From Humulus lupulus (Eukaryota; Streptophyta; Magnoliopsida; Rosales; Cannabaceae), in contig NC_084795.1 of the NCBI RefSeq assembly GCF_963169125.1, positions 144,001,766 through 144,065,765 on the forward strand: a DNA stretch of 64,000 nt, given 5' to 3'. Position numbers and translations under genes: made by a program. A model generated the notes under the pieces. That model was not told the origin of the DNA, did not search any database, and worked only from the letters and a program-made list of their open reading frames with translations. Below, in pieces: positions 1 through 10,227 of this stretch (position 1 is the stretch's first letter; each line of letters begins with the position of its first letter).

Positions 1-348
1 CGTTTAAGCGTGCAAGTTTGTAGGTGCCTGGGTGAAGGACTTCTTCAATCTGGTAAGGTCCTTCCCAGTTAGGTCCGAGCACTCCAGCAGTGGGGTCGCG
101 GGTATTTAAGAAAACTCATCGTAGCACCAAATCTCCGATGTTGAATTTTCTTTCTTTAACTTTGGAGTTAAAGTACCGGGCGAATTTTTGCTGGTAAGCA
201 GCAACTCGGAGTTGAGATTTTTCTCGCATCTCGTCGATCAAGTCTAGGGACTCCATCATCAGCTAGCTGTTCACGTCCTGGTCGTAAGTCAAACGCCGAT
301 GTGAGGGGGGATCTAACTCTACAGGTAACATGGCCTCATATCCGTAGG
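1..348 (-). pseudogene. Element A integrase C-terminal region (continues off the window)
   Basis: Translation of the minus strand continues the integrase of 349-2310 after a one-base frame change near 385. It reads through a segment typical of the integrase C-terminus of Tat elements (SLAYGYEAMLPVE, then DEMREKSQLR, then WEGPYQIEEVL). Two in-frame stops are seen, near 263 and 120. The WEGPY-type motif is the usual end of the domain before the 3' untranslated region. The frame is still open at base 1. Confidence 0.8.
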
Positions 349-2310
349 CTAGGGAAAATGAGGTATGCCCTGTGCTGTTCGGTGGGATGTTCTATACGAC
401 CAGAGAACTTCAGGCAGTTGTTCTGGCCACGCTCCTTTGGCTTCTTCAAGTCTTTTCTTCAGGGTGTCCTTAAGAGTTTTGTTCACGGCTTCGACTTGCC
501 CATTCGCTTGGGGATGTGCGACTGAAGAAAAACTTTTAATGACTCCATGCCTTTCGCAGAAATCGGTGAATAAATCACTGTCAAATTGGGTCCCGTTGTC
601 TAAAACTATCTTCCTGGGCAATCCATACCGGCATACAATGTTCTTGATGACGAAGTCAAGAACTTTTTTGGTCGTGATGGTTGCGAGTGGTTCAGCTTCG
701 GCCCATTTTGTGAAGTAATCGACTGCCACAACTGCGTACTTTACTCCTCCTTTCCCTGTTGGCAGGGATCCAATCAAATCTATCCCCCATACTGCGAAGG
801 GCCATGGGCTGTGCATCTGTTTTAGTTCATTCGGAGCTGCTCGTGGGATCTTGGAGAACCTCTGACATTTGTCGCATCTTCGTACATACTCCATTGAATC
901 CTCGTTCATTGTTGGCCAGAAGTAACCTTGTCTTAGAACCTTTTTTGCCAAACTCTGCCCCCCAGCATGATCTCCGTAGAAGCCTTCATGCACCTCCCTC
1001 ATGAGTTCCTTAGCTTTTTTTGGTGTAACGCACTTGAGTAGTGGCATTGAATATCCTCTTCGATACATAACGCCATTGACCAGTATGTACCTAGCGGCTC
1101 GCCTTTGCAGAGTCCTGGCTTTGTTTCTATCTGTTGGTAGTGCACCATTTGTCAGGTACTCTAAGTAAGGCGCCATCCATGTATTCTCCATTCGAATTTC
1201 CATACTAGACTCAGTTGCTTGTATACTTGGCTTGCTCAGTCTTTCCACTGGCACAATGTTCATAGTGTCAGCGTCCTTCGCGCTCGCGAGTCTAGCTAAG
1301 GCGTCTGCATTCGAATTCTGGTCTCGCGGGATTTGCTGGAGGGTGTACTTTGTAAGCTGGGCTAGCAAATCCTTCATTTTACTCAGGTAGGCCATCATCT
1401 TTAAGCCTCGTGCTTGATATTCTCCCAGGACTTGATTTACGACTAGCTGAGAGTCATTGTAAATATCAAGTGTCTTTATGCTCATATCTTTGGCCATTCT
1501 CAATCCAGCTAGGAGTGCTTCGTATTCTGCTTCATTGTTTGACGCCGCGAAGTCGAACCTAATTGCGCAGTGAAATCGATGCCCTTTCGGCGTTATTAAT
1601 ATCACTCCCGCTCCAGCATGGGATTCGTTGGATGAACCATCCGTGAATAGCTTCCACGAAGGAGTTTTGTCTTGAGGCATGGGCGCTTCAGGCTGTTCGC
1701 ACTGCTCACTGCTTGGGAGTTCGGTGAACTCCGTGACAAGATCGGCCAAAACTTGTCCTTTGATTGCTGCCCGCGGTGAATAAGTTACATCGAACTGCCC
1801 TAGTTCAACAGCCCATTTTAACAACCTTCCAGCCGCCTCAGGTTTTTGGAGGACTTGCCGAAGGGGCTGGTCGGTTAGAACTGTGATAGGATGGGCTTGG
1901 AAGTAAGGACGCAACTTCCTGGAGGCTAGAATTAAGCAATATGCTAATCTTTCGATTGGCGGATATCTTAATTCTGCACCGATCAACCTTTTGCTGACAT
2001 AATAGACTGCTTTCTGTACGCCTTCTTCCTCCCGTACTAGTACCGCACTAGCAGCAACTTTGGTAATCGCCAGATAAATATAAAAAATTTCTCCTTCGAT
2101 TGGTTTTGATAAGATGGGAGGTTGCGCCATATGAGTTTTTAAGGCCTGGAATGCTTGTTCGCAGTCTCCCGTCCATTCAAACTTCTTATTCCCTCTGATT
2201 AGATTGAAGAATGGGACGCACTTGTCAGTTGATTTCGAGATAAATCTACTCAGGGCTGCGATCCTCCCAGTTAAACTTTGTACATCCTTAATCCTCTCTG
2301 GCGACTTCAT
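349..2310 (-). pseudogene. Element A pol: RNase H, second RNase H-like domain, integrase
   Basis: This 653-codon open frame is the 3' half of a Ty3/Gypsy polyprotein. In order: end of the RT thumb (ALKTHMAQPPILSKP), the RT-linked RNase H (VLTDQPLRQVL), a second RNase H-like domain (LFTDGSSNESHAGAGVIL with the later EAEYEALL and DSQLVVNQV acidic motifs), an integrase zinc finger (HAGGQ, then CDKCQRF) and the integrase core (IDLIGSLP, DYFTKWAEAE, DNGTQFDS, HPQANGQVEAVN). The catalytic D,D,E residues are visible. The product would copy element RNA and insert the cDNA. The frame joins the RT frame through a shift near 2310-2370 and ends in a frameshift near 385. The Met at 2310 is internal to the polyprotein, not a true start. 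Confidence 0.93.
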
Positions 2311-3226
2311 GTCGATCAGGGCTCTTATCTTGTCGGGGTTGGCCTCGATTCCTCTTGAATTTACTATAAAAACCCAAAAACTTCCCTGATCCGACTCCGA
2401 AGGAACACTTGAGGGGATTCAACTTCATCCGGAACTTGCTTAGCACATTGAAGCATTCTTGTAGATCCCTCACATGTCCTTCTGTCTTCTTAGACTTTAC
2501 CAGCATGTCATCCACATATACCTCCATGTTTGCACCGATCATCTCCTTAAACATGTGGTTGACTAGCCGTTGGTAAGTCGCACCTGCATTTTTCAGTCCG
2601 AAGGGCATCACTTTGTAACAGTATAAGCCCGTATCGGTCCGAAAGCTGGTGTGATCCTCGTCAGGGGGATGCATGCTGATCTGGTTGTAGCCTGAATATG
2701 CATCCATGAACGAGAGGATCTCATGTCCTGCAGTTGCATCGACCAGCTGGTCGATCCTTGGGAGCGGGAAACAGTCCTTTGGGCAGGCTTTATTGAGGTT
2801 CGTAAAATCCACACAGGTCCGCCATTTGCTGTTGGGCTTGGGGACCAGCACCGGATTGAAGACCCACGACGGATAAAACGCCACCCTGATAAACCTATTC
2901 TCCTTAAGCCTTTCGACTTCTTCTTTCAAGGCCCTTGATCTTTCTTTATCGAGCAGCCTTCTCTTTTGTTGCACGGGTGGAAAGGTTTTATCTATGTTTA
3001 GGACATGGCTGATTACTGCAGGATCTATCCCAACCATGTCTTTGTGCGTCCAGGCAAAAACCTCCTGGTTCTTTTGCAAGAATTCCACCAGTGCTTGCTT
3101 TATAGTAGGCTCTAAGTTCTTCCCAACCTTTACGACTCTGGTCGGGTCTTTTTTGTCGAGTTGGACCTCCTCCAGGTCCTCGACGGGTCCAACATTTTCT
3201 TCAAAATCCCCAAAACGAGGATCCAA
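2288..3226 (-). pseudogene. Element A pol: reverse transcriptase
   Basis: The minus-strand frame encodes a Gypsy reverse transcriptase. Visible blocks include the entry segment (VQQKRRLLDKERS), WRTCVDFTNLNKACPKD, the first catalytic block FMDAYSGYNQI, CYKVMPFGLKNAGATYQ, and the YVDDMLVKSK catalytic loop with both aspartates intact. The frame then slips at about 2365, so the end of RT continues in the frame of the 349-2310 segment. It lies between the protease segment (3254-3985) and RNase H, as expected. Apart from this frameshift, the key residues look functional. Confidence 0.92.
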
Positions 3227-3253
3227 ATCTCCATCCTCACTTTGGGCAACACC

Positions 3254-3985
3254 CTATTTGGTGACTTCACCGCCGGATTGGGCTTGCATGTCTATTGCCA
3301 TCTGCAATCGATCTGGGGTAGTGCTCCTCGATGTCCCACTTTTCGCCTTTGTGATCGAGGCGTTGTAGCACTCCCTGGCTTCCCTTTGGTTTCCTAAGAC
3401 GCGTCCTACCCCCGCGTCCATCGGGAATTTCATGGCTAGGTGCCACATAGAGATTACGGCCCGTAGATAAACCAGTATGGGCCTTCCAATAATGGCGTTG
3501 TATGTTGAAGGGCAATCGACCACTACAAAAGTGGTGAGTAATGTCCTTGTTGCGGGCGCTGTACCCGTTGTTACTGGAAGCTTGATCATTCCGGCAGGGC
3601 CGAGTCCTTCTCTAGAGAAGCCTTATATGGTTTGATTGCAGGGCTCCAAGTCTTTTACGGACAACTTCATGCGCTCCAGTGTTGATTTATACAGGATGTT
3701 CACTGAACTTCCTGTATCGACCAGTACCCTTTTTACCATCATATTGGCCATCTGGATGTCCACGACCAGCGGATCAGAATGTGGGAACCGGACGTGCTGG
3801 GAATCGTCATCAAAGAAGGTTATCTCCCCCTTCTTTGAGCGAGCCTTTTTTTGTGCACGGTCCTCCACAGTCATCATCTCGATGTCCTGGTCGTGACGTA
3901 GAGTTCGAGCGTATCGTTTTCTAGCCTTTCCGCTATTTCCCGCGAGGTGCGGGCCTCCACAGATGGTTAAGAGTGTTCCGGCCAC
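3254..3985 (-). pseudogene. Element A protease and linker
   Basis: Two minus-strand frames, 3623-3985 and 3254-3589, encode a retroviral-type aspartic protease. The active site reads VLVDTGSSVNILY, followed by the second part with TTFVVVDCPSTYNAIIGRP, the usual flap/C-terminal block, and HLAMKFP. A stop or small frameshift lies between 3589 and 3623. The protease would process the Gag-Pol polyprotein. It lies between the zinc-finger end of gag and the RT, the normal position in Gypsy elements. Confidence 0.88.
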
Positions 3986-4051
3986 GGGGGCAGGCTGTAA
4001 TGGGGGCGAGCGTTGGCGTGTAGACGCCTGCTCGTTGCCACCTGGAGCTTC

Positions 4052-5943
4052 TCATTGGGAAGTTCCCGAGGCCCGTACGTACCTTCTCAAGTGTCCTTGT
4101 CTAATAAGGAACTCGATTTCGTCTTTTAACTGGTTGCATTCGTTAGTGTCATGTCCGTAGTCGTTATGGTAACGACAGAACTTGGTGGTGTCTCTTTTCG
4201 AAATGTCTTTTCGAATGGGCCCCGGTTTTTTGTAAGGCACACTAGAGCTTGTGGCCTGATAAACCTCTCCCCGAGACTCGACGAGGGCAGTGTAGTTAGT
4301 GAACCTAGGTTCATAAAGATTACCCTTGGCTCGTTTGTTGTCGGTGGTGGAAGGCTCGTTATACGGTCGTTTCCCACCATTTTTACCATTACTGTTGCCG
4401 TTTCCGTGGCCTTTGTCGTTGCCATTAGGTTTGGAACCATTGGCGGCTTTGGCAGGTTCAGCGGCCTTCTTACCCTTGTTCGAGGGTTTTCCATCATCAG
4501 CAATGGCTTCCTCGAGCTTGATGTAACGATCAGCTCGGTCCAGGAACTCCTGGGTTGTTTTAACTCCTTCCTTTCGGAGACTCTTCCAGAGGGGAGAGCA
4601 ACACTTTACCCCTGCGGTAATGGCCATCATCTTGCCTTCGTCTCCTACTGTTTTTGCTCCAGCTGCCGCTCACATAAAGCGCTGGACGTAATCCTTCACT
4701 GACTCTCCGTCCTGCTGGCGAATCTCGACCAGCTGGTTTGCTTCGGTTGGGTGCACACGACCCGCATAGAACTGTCCGTAGAACTCCCTTACGAACATTT
4801 CCCAAGAAACTATGCTTGCAGCGGGGAACTTAAAGAACCACTCCTGCGCTGCTTCAGAAAGTGTTGCAGGGAAGATCCTGCACCGAGCGTCTTCGGACAC
4901 TTTCTGAATGTCCATCTGAATCTCAAATTTATTCACATGCGAGACTAGGTCCCCATATCCATCAAAGTTCGGGAGCGTAGGCATTTTGAACTTGCTGGGA
5001 GTTTCGGCGTTAGCTATCCTCTGGACGAAAGGAGTACCTTTCCTCCTGTCATGGTCGATATAAGAAGTTCTTCCTCCGACCAGCTGTTGCACAGCTTGAT
5101 TGAGTGCGTCTACCTGGGCTTGCACTGCGGCAGGAATCGCGGTGGCCTTTGTGGCTGGGGGGATGTTCTCGCCGTGCCTCTCGCGATGATCGTTGAGTAC
5201 ATCTCTCAGGTCCTCTTCTCTTCTTCGCTGCTCGATACCTCCGAGCCGGTTGAAGACATTATTTTGTCTGGGCTGCCCCCCAGCATCTTGTCTATTTGGC
5301 TGGTCACCTTGAGGTACTTGGCTCCTGCCTTTACCACTTTCTCGATTCCTCCCACCAACATTTCCCTTGCCTGAGTCGACCTCATTGTACCCGTGGCCAT
5401 CTCTGAACCTTGACTGGCTGTGGCGAGACTGACTGTTCCTCTATTCCCGTCTCTGGCAGAAACGCCCCGAGCGTTAGAGGGTGGCCTGCGCTGGTCGCAG
5501 TGTCCCCGTGCATCATCATGCTGTGGGGGTCCACGGACCGCAGAGCCTAGCTCCGAGTCCCTCCTGTTACCAGGAGGGTAGTGACCTCTGTTTGCTGGGT
5601 TTTGCCCATCATTCTCATGGCGTCTAGGACTACGAGGCTGACGCTCGGCCCTATTCTGCCTTTGTTGCGGGGGATTACCACGAGCAGCTTGGGATGGTGG
5701 ATTTTCCTCAGGGTCCAACGGGACATCGTCATGGGGTGTCTGAGGCTGCTCGGGCCTTTGCGGACTCGAAGGCTGAATTGGTGGGCTAGGATTGGGACCC
5801 TTCTGGGATGGCCCATTCGCGGGTTGATCAGGCTGCGAGGCAGGTGCGGCCTGATTTCTAGCCAACAGTAAGGCTGCTTCGAGGGCGGCCATGGCTTCGG
5901 TCTGGCAGGGATCCACCTCCGCCTGTCTTTCGCCCAATTCCAC
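4052..5943 (-). pseudogene. Element A gag (capsid and nucleocapsid)
   Basis: Three minus-strand segments make up gag. The N-terminal part (5206-5943) is rich in Pro, Gln and Arg (low complexity). The central part (4670-5125) holds the retrotransposon gag domain, with FDGYGDLVSHVNKFE, CRIFPATLSEAAQEWF and the later EIRQQDGESVKDYVQRF. The C-terminal part (4052-4630) contains a Lys/Gly/Asn-rich stretch and a Cys/His motif, CRYHNDYGHDTNEC, typical of Tat nucleocapsids. The segments are interrupted near 5130-5200 and 4630-4670, so the gene is broken. Gag would form the cytoplasmic particle that packages element RNA. A start codon further upstream in the poorly preserved 5943-6180 stretch is possible. 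Confidence 0.88.
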
Positions 5944-6218
5944 GCGCTGTCGATCAATCTCCTGCTATTGCCGCGCCATAACTTCTGCGGCAGTCTCTTG
6001 ATTTTCCCTCAGACTAGCCAATTCTTCCTACAACGCGCCCAGGGTGCTCTTCAGCGTCGCATCGTCCATTTCCTCCTCTTCAAAATCTAGTTGCAGCTCA
6101 TCTTCCGCCATGCTTGCAGGGGGGGAGGAGGTAGTGGATTCGACGGTGCAGCGGCGGTTTCCTGCCCAGTTTTCCTTCCTGCTTTCGCCATTGGTTTTCT
6201 TAACAGCAACAAATCAAT

Positions 6219-6236
6219 CTCTCAATGAAAGCACCA
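6219..6236 (-). other. Primer-binding site of element A
   Basis: On the minus strand, three bases after the LTR end, the sequence is TGGTGCTTTCATTGAGAG. Exactly the same 18 bases follow the 5' LTR of the other Tat element, L, at 50384-50401. Conservation at this position in two separate elements identifies it as the primer site. I cannot name the tRNA; it is not the initiator-Met site used by other elements here. Confidence 0.85.
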
Positions 6237-6239
6237 GAA

Positions 6240-6835
6240 TGTTGACCCAAGATTTGGCCAACTGACACGGAGTCAAAACGTAACTGATATGGACGAATGT
6301 ATAGAGAAGAACGCAATGACAAAAGTAAAGAAAACACAAGAATTTATAGTGGTTCGGCCCCAGGATCTGGTAATGACCTACGTCCACTTAGAATAATATT
6401 GATATAAAATTAGAAGGGTGATCAAAGAACCAGGGTTCAATGAGTTTCACACTCTTCTCAAGAACAATACAGATTTACTTGGAGAATTACTATTGCTTCC
6501 TATCATTCCAAAGTCTCCAGAGAAAAGATCCCCTCCCTTGAGCTATCTCTTCTTATTTATAGGCTCAAGGAGGGTTACAAGAGATTGTTACAGATATTAT
6601 TCCCTAAATAATCGGGTATCCAGAAGATTTTATGAGATAAATTCGGGATTCATAAAGATCTTCCCATAAATGTTGCCTTGTATGCAGAACTACCGACCAG
6701 ACTGGTCGCGGGTAAGACAGTCTTGCCCTGCTTCTACTGTGTCTCCTGGTCGATACTCTAGCAGACGCTTCCAGGTATCAGCCACGTGTCAAGAGATTAT
6801 TTTCCACGTCACCAATGCTAATTTATTGGATAACA
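6240..6835 (-). repeat. 5' LTR of element A (596 bp)
   Basis: The ends are TGTTGACC (plus strand, 6240) and GGATAACA (6835), giving TG/CA termini on either strand and a short inverted repeat TGTT/AACA. The primer site lies 3 bases inside the internal edge. A minus-strand TATAAATA lies at 6554-6561. The outer edge joins Copia coding DNA directly. Confidence 0.88.
6554..6561 (-). promoter_or_regulatory. TATA box in element A LTR
   Basis: TATAAATA on the minus strand, in the middle of the LTR and upstream of the primer site, where the U3 promoter of an LTR element is expected. Assigned from position and consensus only. Confidence 0.55.
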
Positions 6836-7113
6836 CCAGGCATCAAAGTTAGAAGGAATAGTAGGGATTGTGTGTTGAGTCAAACCCACTATGTCAAGAA
6901 AGTGCTTGACAAATTTAGTCATCTCAAAATCAAAGAGGCAAACACACCATTCGATTCAAACATGAAGTTTGATAAGAATGGGGGAAAAGTGGTGGTGCAA
7001 TTGGAATATGCAAGTGCAATAGGAAGCCTAATGCACGTCGCTCATTGCATAAGAGCGGATATTTTATATGCGGTTAGTAAACTTAGTAGGTTTACTAGCA
7101 ATCCAAGTATGTG
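6836..7113 (+). pseudogene. Copia O: reverse transcriptase C-terminal fragment
   Basis: The plus strand encodes the end of a Ty1/Copia reverse transcriptase: the GIKVRRN block, LSQTHYVKKVLDKF, then EYASAIGSLMHVAHCIRADI and AVSKLSRFTSNPS. Coding starts abruptly at the LTR of element A, which interrupted it; the 5' part of the gene lies left of the window. After about 7110 the RNase H expected next is missing, and the sequence passes into the 3' non-coding tail. The fragment is closely similar to Copia I (44750-44990), so O, I and R are copies of one family. Confidence 0.88.
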
Positions 7114-7390
7114 AACTTAGAGGTAGTGCCACCTTTCATGGGAGTTGGAGTTTCTCCCTGGAAAGTTCATGAAGGGATGAGCATATGTACATATGAGTTC
7201 TAAACGAGAAAGTGGGAAAACAAAAGATCTAGTGGAGGTGTATAAGGTATCACCGATTTTATCATAAGGAATACATATTTCAAGCTTTAAGTTGCCAATG
7301 ATTTTGATAAGACTTTGTGGTATTTTCACTAAGATAAAGTTCAAGTCAAAGGACACTTTACTTTAGGCACCAAAATTGTTTAAGCTGGAG
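7114..7390 (+). mobile_element. Copia O 3' non-coding region
   Basis: No gene is seen. The segment is colinear with 45735-46030 downstream of Copia I (shared blocks such as GAACTTAGAGGT, ATGAAGGGATGAGCA-like and ACTTTAGG), so it is the 3' untranslated tail of this Copia family. It ends in a purine-rich stretch, AAGCTGGAGGA (7380-7390), that could be the polypurine tract before the LTR. Confidence 0.65.
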
Positions 7391-7695
7391 GATGAGGCTT
7401 GTATTTAACCAAGTTGAAGAATTTTATGATTGGTTAAATACGGATGATAAGTGCTATTATACAAGCTAGGTATAAAACACTTAGTGAATTTCACATAGTG
7501 TAGATGTGAAATTTGAGTTTCAATTGTACACTTAAAAATTGTATTTTTGGGTCCAAAGTGTACATGGAGGTATCTAAGGATACCCAAAAAGTTTGGTATC
7601 ATTTGGAGCAATTTTAGGCCCGTTGGAGGGGTTGAAATTAAGAGAGAGAGGCGTTGCATTGCCTTGATGCAAAGGGCTCAAAAAGCCCTAGCAGA

Positions 7696-7780
7696 CGATG
7701 CATCGCCTGCTAGTAGGCGAACCATCGGTTGCTAGTAGGCAAGGGAGGCGACGCGTCGCCTAACGTGTTCGTACGAACAC
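7696..7780. repeat. GC-rich perfect palindromes in Copia O LTR
   Basis: Three perfect palindromes occur in 85 bases: CGATGCATCG at 7696-7705, AGGCGACGCGTCGCCT (16 bp) at 7746-7761 and GTGTTCGTACGAACAC (16 bp) at 7765-7780. They are separated by AGTAGGC-type direct repeats. The block is CpG-rich in an otherwise AT-rich LTR and lies about 75 bases upstream of the TATA box. Confidence 0.9.
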
Positions 7781-7852
7781 ATGTTTTAAGCTCCAAATGA
7801 CGAGTTCTTTAGCTCTAATCATATTATTAAGAACTAATGATGGTGCGTACAC

Positions 7853-7859
7853 TATAAAA
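7853..7859 (+). promoter_or_regulatory. TATA box in Copia O LTR
   Basis: TATAAAA within ACACTATAAAAAGAG, followed 60 bases later by a pyrimidine-rich leader. Copia I has a matching ATTTAAAG-type box at 35436-35444 in its LTR. Promoter role inferred from position. Confidence 0.6.
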
Positions 7860-8470
7860 AGAGTCCTCATTGAGTTTTGGAAGACTTGATCACTCTCTCA
7901 AATCTCTCACTCTAACCTCTCTCTCTAGATTTCACGAACCTCAAGTTTTCTCCAATAAACTCATCAAGAAAGTGCTTGACTTTGTGAGTTTAAGGCTTGT
8001 TCAATCCCAATTCCCATTTCCTCTTAGAAAAAGCCTCAAGAATATATGGTGTGCTTGGAAATAGAGAATTAGGACAACGATACAAATCGTGTATAAGCCT
8101 TTAGTTGTGTTTTGCATTGAAGAACAAGAAGTTCAAAGTGGTGGTTTCAACAAGAGTTTTGATGCATCATCAAAGTTGAAGAATTGTGTTCCAACACTCG
8201 GGTTTACATCATCTTTCTCAATCTTTTTTCGGTCTCTATCAATCATAATTTTGTGTATATTCTAGTTATTGTGGTGGTGTAATCTCACTCTCCCCCAACA
8301 ACAACACCACATTTTCTTATTTCAAACTTCCTTTGAGAAAAACACAATCCAACACTAAAAACACCTATAACAAGTAGTATGAAAAAAATTCCATTGCTTC
8401 TTCAATGATGTAGGCTTTAACAATACAACACTAACATCTACTTCTATCTCTAACATAATCTTTTTTTAGT

Positions 8471-10191
8471 CTTTATGGGGAGAAGTGCGAGGTATACACT
8501 GACCATAAGAGCCTGAAGTATTTCTTTACACAGAAGGACCTGAACATGAGACAGAGACGTTGGCTAGAGTTGGTAAAGGACTATGATTGTGATATTCTTT
8601 ATCATCCGGGGAAAGCCAATGTAGTGGCTGATGCATTGAGCCGCCGAGGTCCAGGTCAGTTGTATAGCTCAGTTCAGATCTCAAGGGAGTTAGCTGATGA
8701 GATGGTTAGAGCAGGGATGGAATTAGTTGTGGGCCGATTGGCTAATATTACTCTACAGTCAACCCTGCTAGAACGGATCAGAGAGGGGCAGTTGACAGAC
8801 GCTCAGTTACAGAGAGTTAGAGAGGATGTTCTAGCAGGAATAGCTAAGGACTATTCTGTTTCTGAGGTTGGCTTACTTCGGTATCAGGGACGAATCTGTG
8901 TTCCAGCTGATGAGGGGATCAGACGAGAGATATTGGATGAGGCTCATACGACGCCGTACTCGCTTCATCCGGGTACCACGAAGATGTATCAGGATCTACG
9001 AACTTTGTATTGGTGGCCCGGGATGAAGAGGGATGTAGTAGAGTACGTTGCCAGATGCTTAACCTGTCAACAGGTGAAAGCTGAGCATCACGACCGGCAG
9101 GGTTGCTTCAGCCTTTGGGTATTCCTGAGTGGAAATGGGAAGATATTACTATGGATTTTGTAGGAGGTCTACCCAGGACGGTAGGGTTTCATGATTCAAT
9201 ATGGGTGATAGTGGATAGATATACCAAGTCAGCCCATTTCCTTCTAGTGAGGTCAACTTATACTGTGGATCAGTACGCTGAGTTGTACGTGAAAGAGATC
9301 GTACGTCTCCATGGAGTTCCTAAGTCGATTGTGTCAGACCGAGATCCTATTTTCACTTCCAAGTTTTGGGGAGGTCTGCAGGAAGCTTTGGGGACTCAGT
9401 TGAAGTTTAGTACAGCTTTTCATCCTCAGACTGATGGACAGTCTGAGAGGACGATTCAGGTATTGGAGGATATGCTCAGAGCCTGTGTGATTGATTTTGA
9501 GGGTTCATGGAGTAAGTACCTTCCGTTGATTGAGTTCTCATACAATAATAGTTATCAGTCAACAATTGGAGTGGCTCCCTACGAGATGTTATATGGAAGG
9601 AAATGTAGATCACCCATTCATTGGGATGAGATGGGTGAGAGGAGATACTTGGGGCCAGATATGGTTCAGAGGACAGGTGAGGCTATAGAGAAGATCCGGG
9701 CTAGGATGCTCGCATCTCAGAGTAGGCAGAAAAGCTACGCTGATCCTAAGCGTAGGGATGTGGAGTTTCAGGTTGGTGATCACGTCTTTCTTCGAGTTTC
9801 ACCTCTGCGAGGGTTGAGGAGGTTTGGTAAGAAGGGCAAGCTAAGCCCTAGGTTCATTGGACCATTCGAGATCCTGGAAAGGATTGGTCAGGTGGCTTAC
9901 AGATTAGCTTTGCCGCCATCATTGTCTGGAGTTCATGACGTATTCCATGTCTCCATGCTTCGGAAGTATGTCTCAGATGTGACTCATGTGTTGAGGCATG
10001 AAGATTTGGAGTTACAGGCAGATTTGGCTTATGATGAGAGACCAGTTCAGATCTTAGACCGGAAAGACAAAGTATTGCGGAATAAGACGATCCCTTTGGT
10101 TAAAATACTATGGAGGAATGCTAAGGTCGAGGAGGCGACCTGGGAGCTTGAGACAGCTATGCGGGATCAGTATCCGGAGTTGTTCAGGTAA
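8471..10191 (+). pseudogene. Element C pol: RNase H end, integrase, chromodomain
   Basis: From 8471 the frame reads [20 protein letters not shown] and [17 protein letters not shown], the end of RNase H. Next come the integrase zinc finger ([22 protein letters not shown]) and, after a one-base deletion near 9088 that shifts the frame, the catalytic core ([47 protein letters not shown]), the GPFEILERIGQVAYRL block and a C-terminal chromodomain ending YPELFR. Aspartates and glutamate of the core are present. In chromoviruses the chromodomain directs integration to heterochromatin. Apart from the missing 5' part and one frameshift, the reading is remarkably clean over 560 codons. Confidence 0.92.
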
Positions 10192-10208
10192 ATTTCGAGG
10201 ACGAAATT

Positions 10209-10227
10209 CTCATTAGGAGGGGATAGT
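10209..10227 (+). other. Polypurine tract of element C
   Basis: The purine-rich run AGGAGGGGATAG lies immediately before the TGTAACG start of the LTR and about 20 bases after the pol stop. This is the standard position for plus-strand DNA priming. Confidence 0.75.

Larger units (their letters stand above)
1..6835 (-). mobile_element. Element A: Ty3/Gypsy Tat-type LTR retrotransposon, 3' end beyond window
   Basis: Read on the minus strand, the order is LTR (6240-6835), primer-binding site (6219-6236), gag, protease, reverse transcriptase, RNase H, a second RNase H-like domain, integrase. This order, with an extra RNase H-like domain between RT and integrase, is typical of the plant Tat lineage. 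The 3' part and 3' LTR lie left of base 1. The LTR end at 6835 abuts Copia RT coding sequence that continues from 6836, so A inserted into Copia O; the 5 bases after it (CCAGG, 6836-6840) are the expected target duplication, whose partner is off-window. Only a few stops and frameshifts are seen, so A is fairly young compared with its surroundings. Confidence 0.93.
7391..8470 (+). repeat. 3' LTR of Copia O (outer edge uncertain)
   Basis: The LTR probably starts at TGAGGCTTG after the purine tract. It contains a GC-rich palindrome block (7696-7780), a TATA box (7853-7859) and a CT-rich stretch just downstream (7900-7930). The same order recurs in the broken LTR of Copia I (12589-12739, 35366-35450, 37780-37848, 41326 onward). 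The right edge is not resolved: chromovirus sequence begins at 8471 without a clear CA end or target duplication, so the LTR may stop around 8300-8470. No open frame of note. Confidence 0.6.

Noticed and set aside
301..1004. Plus-strand open frames at 301-525, 365-718 and 759-1004
   Set aside because: Antisense shadows of the integrase coding strand of element A.
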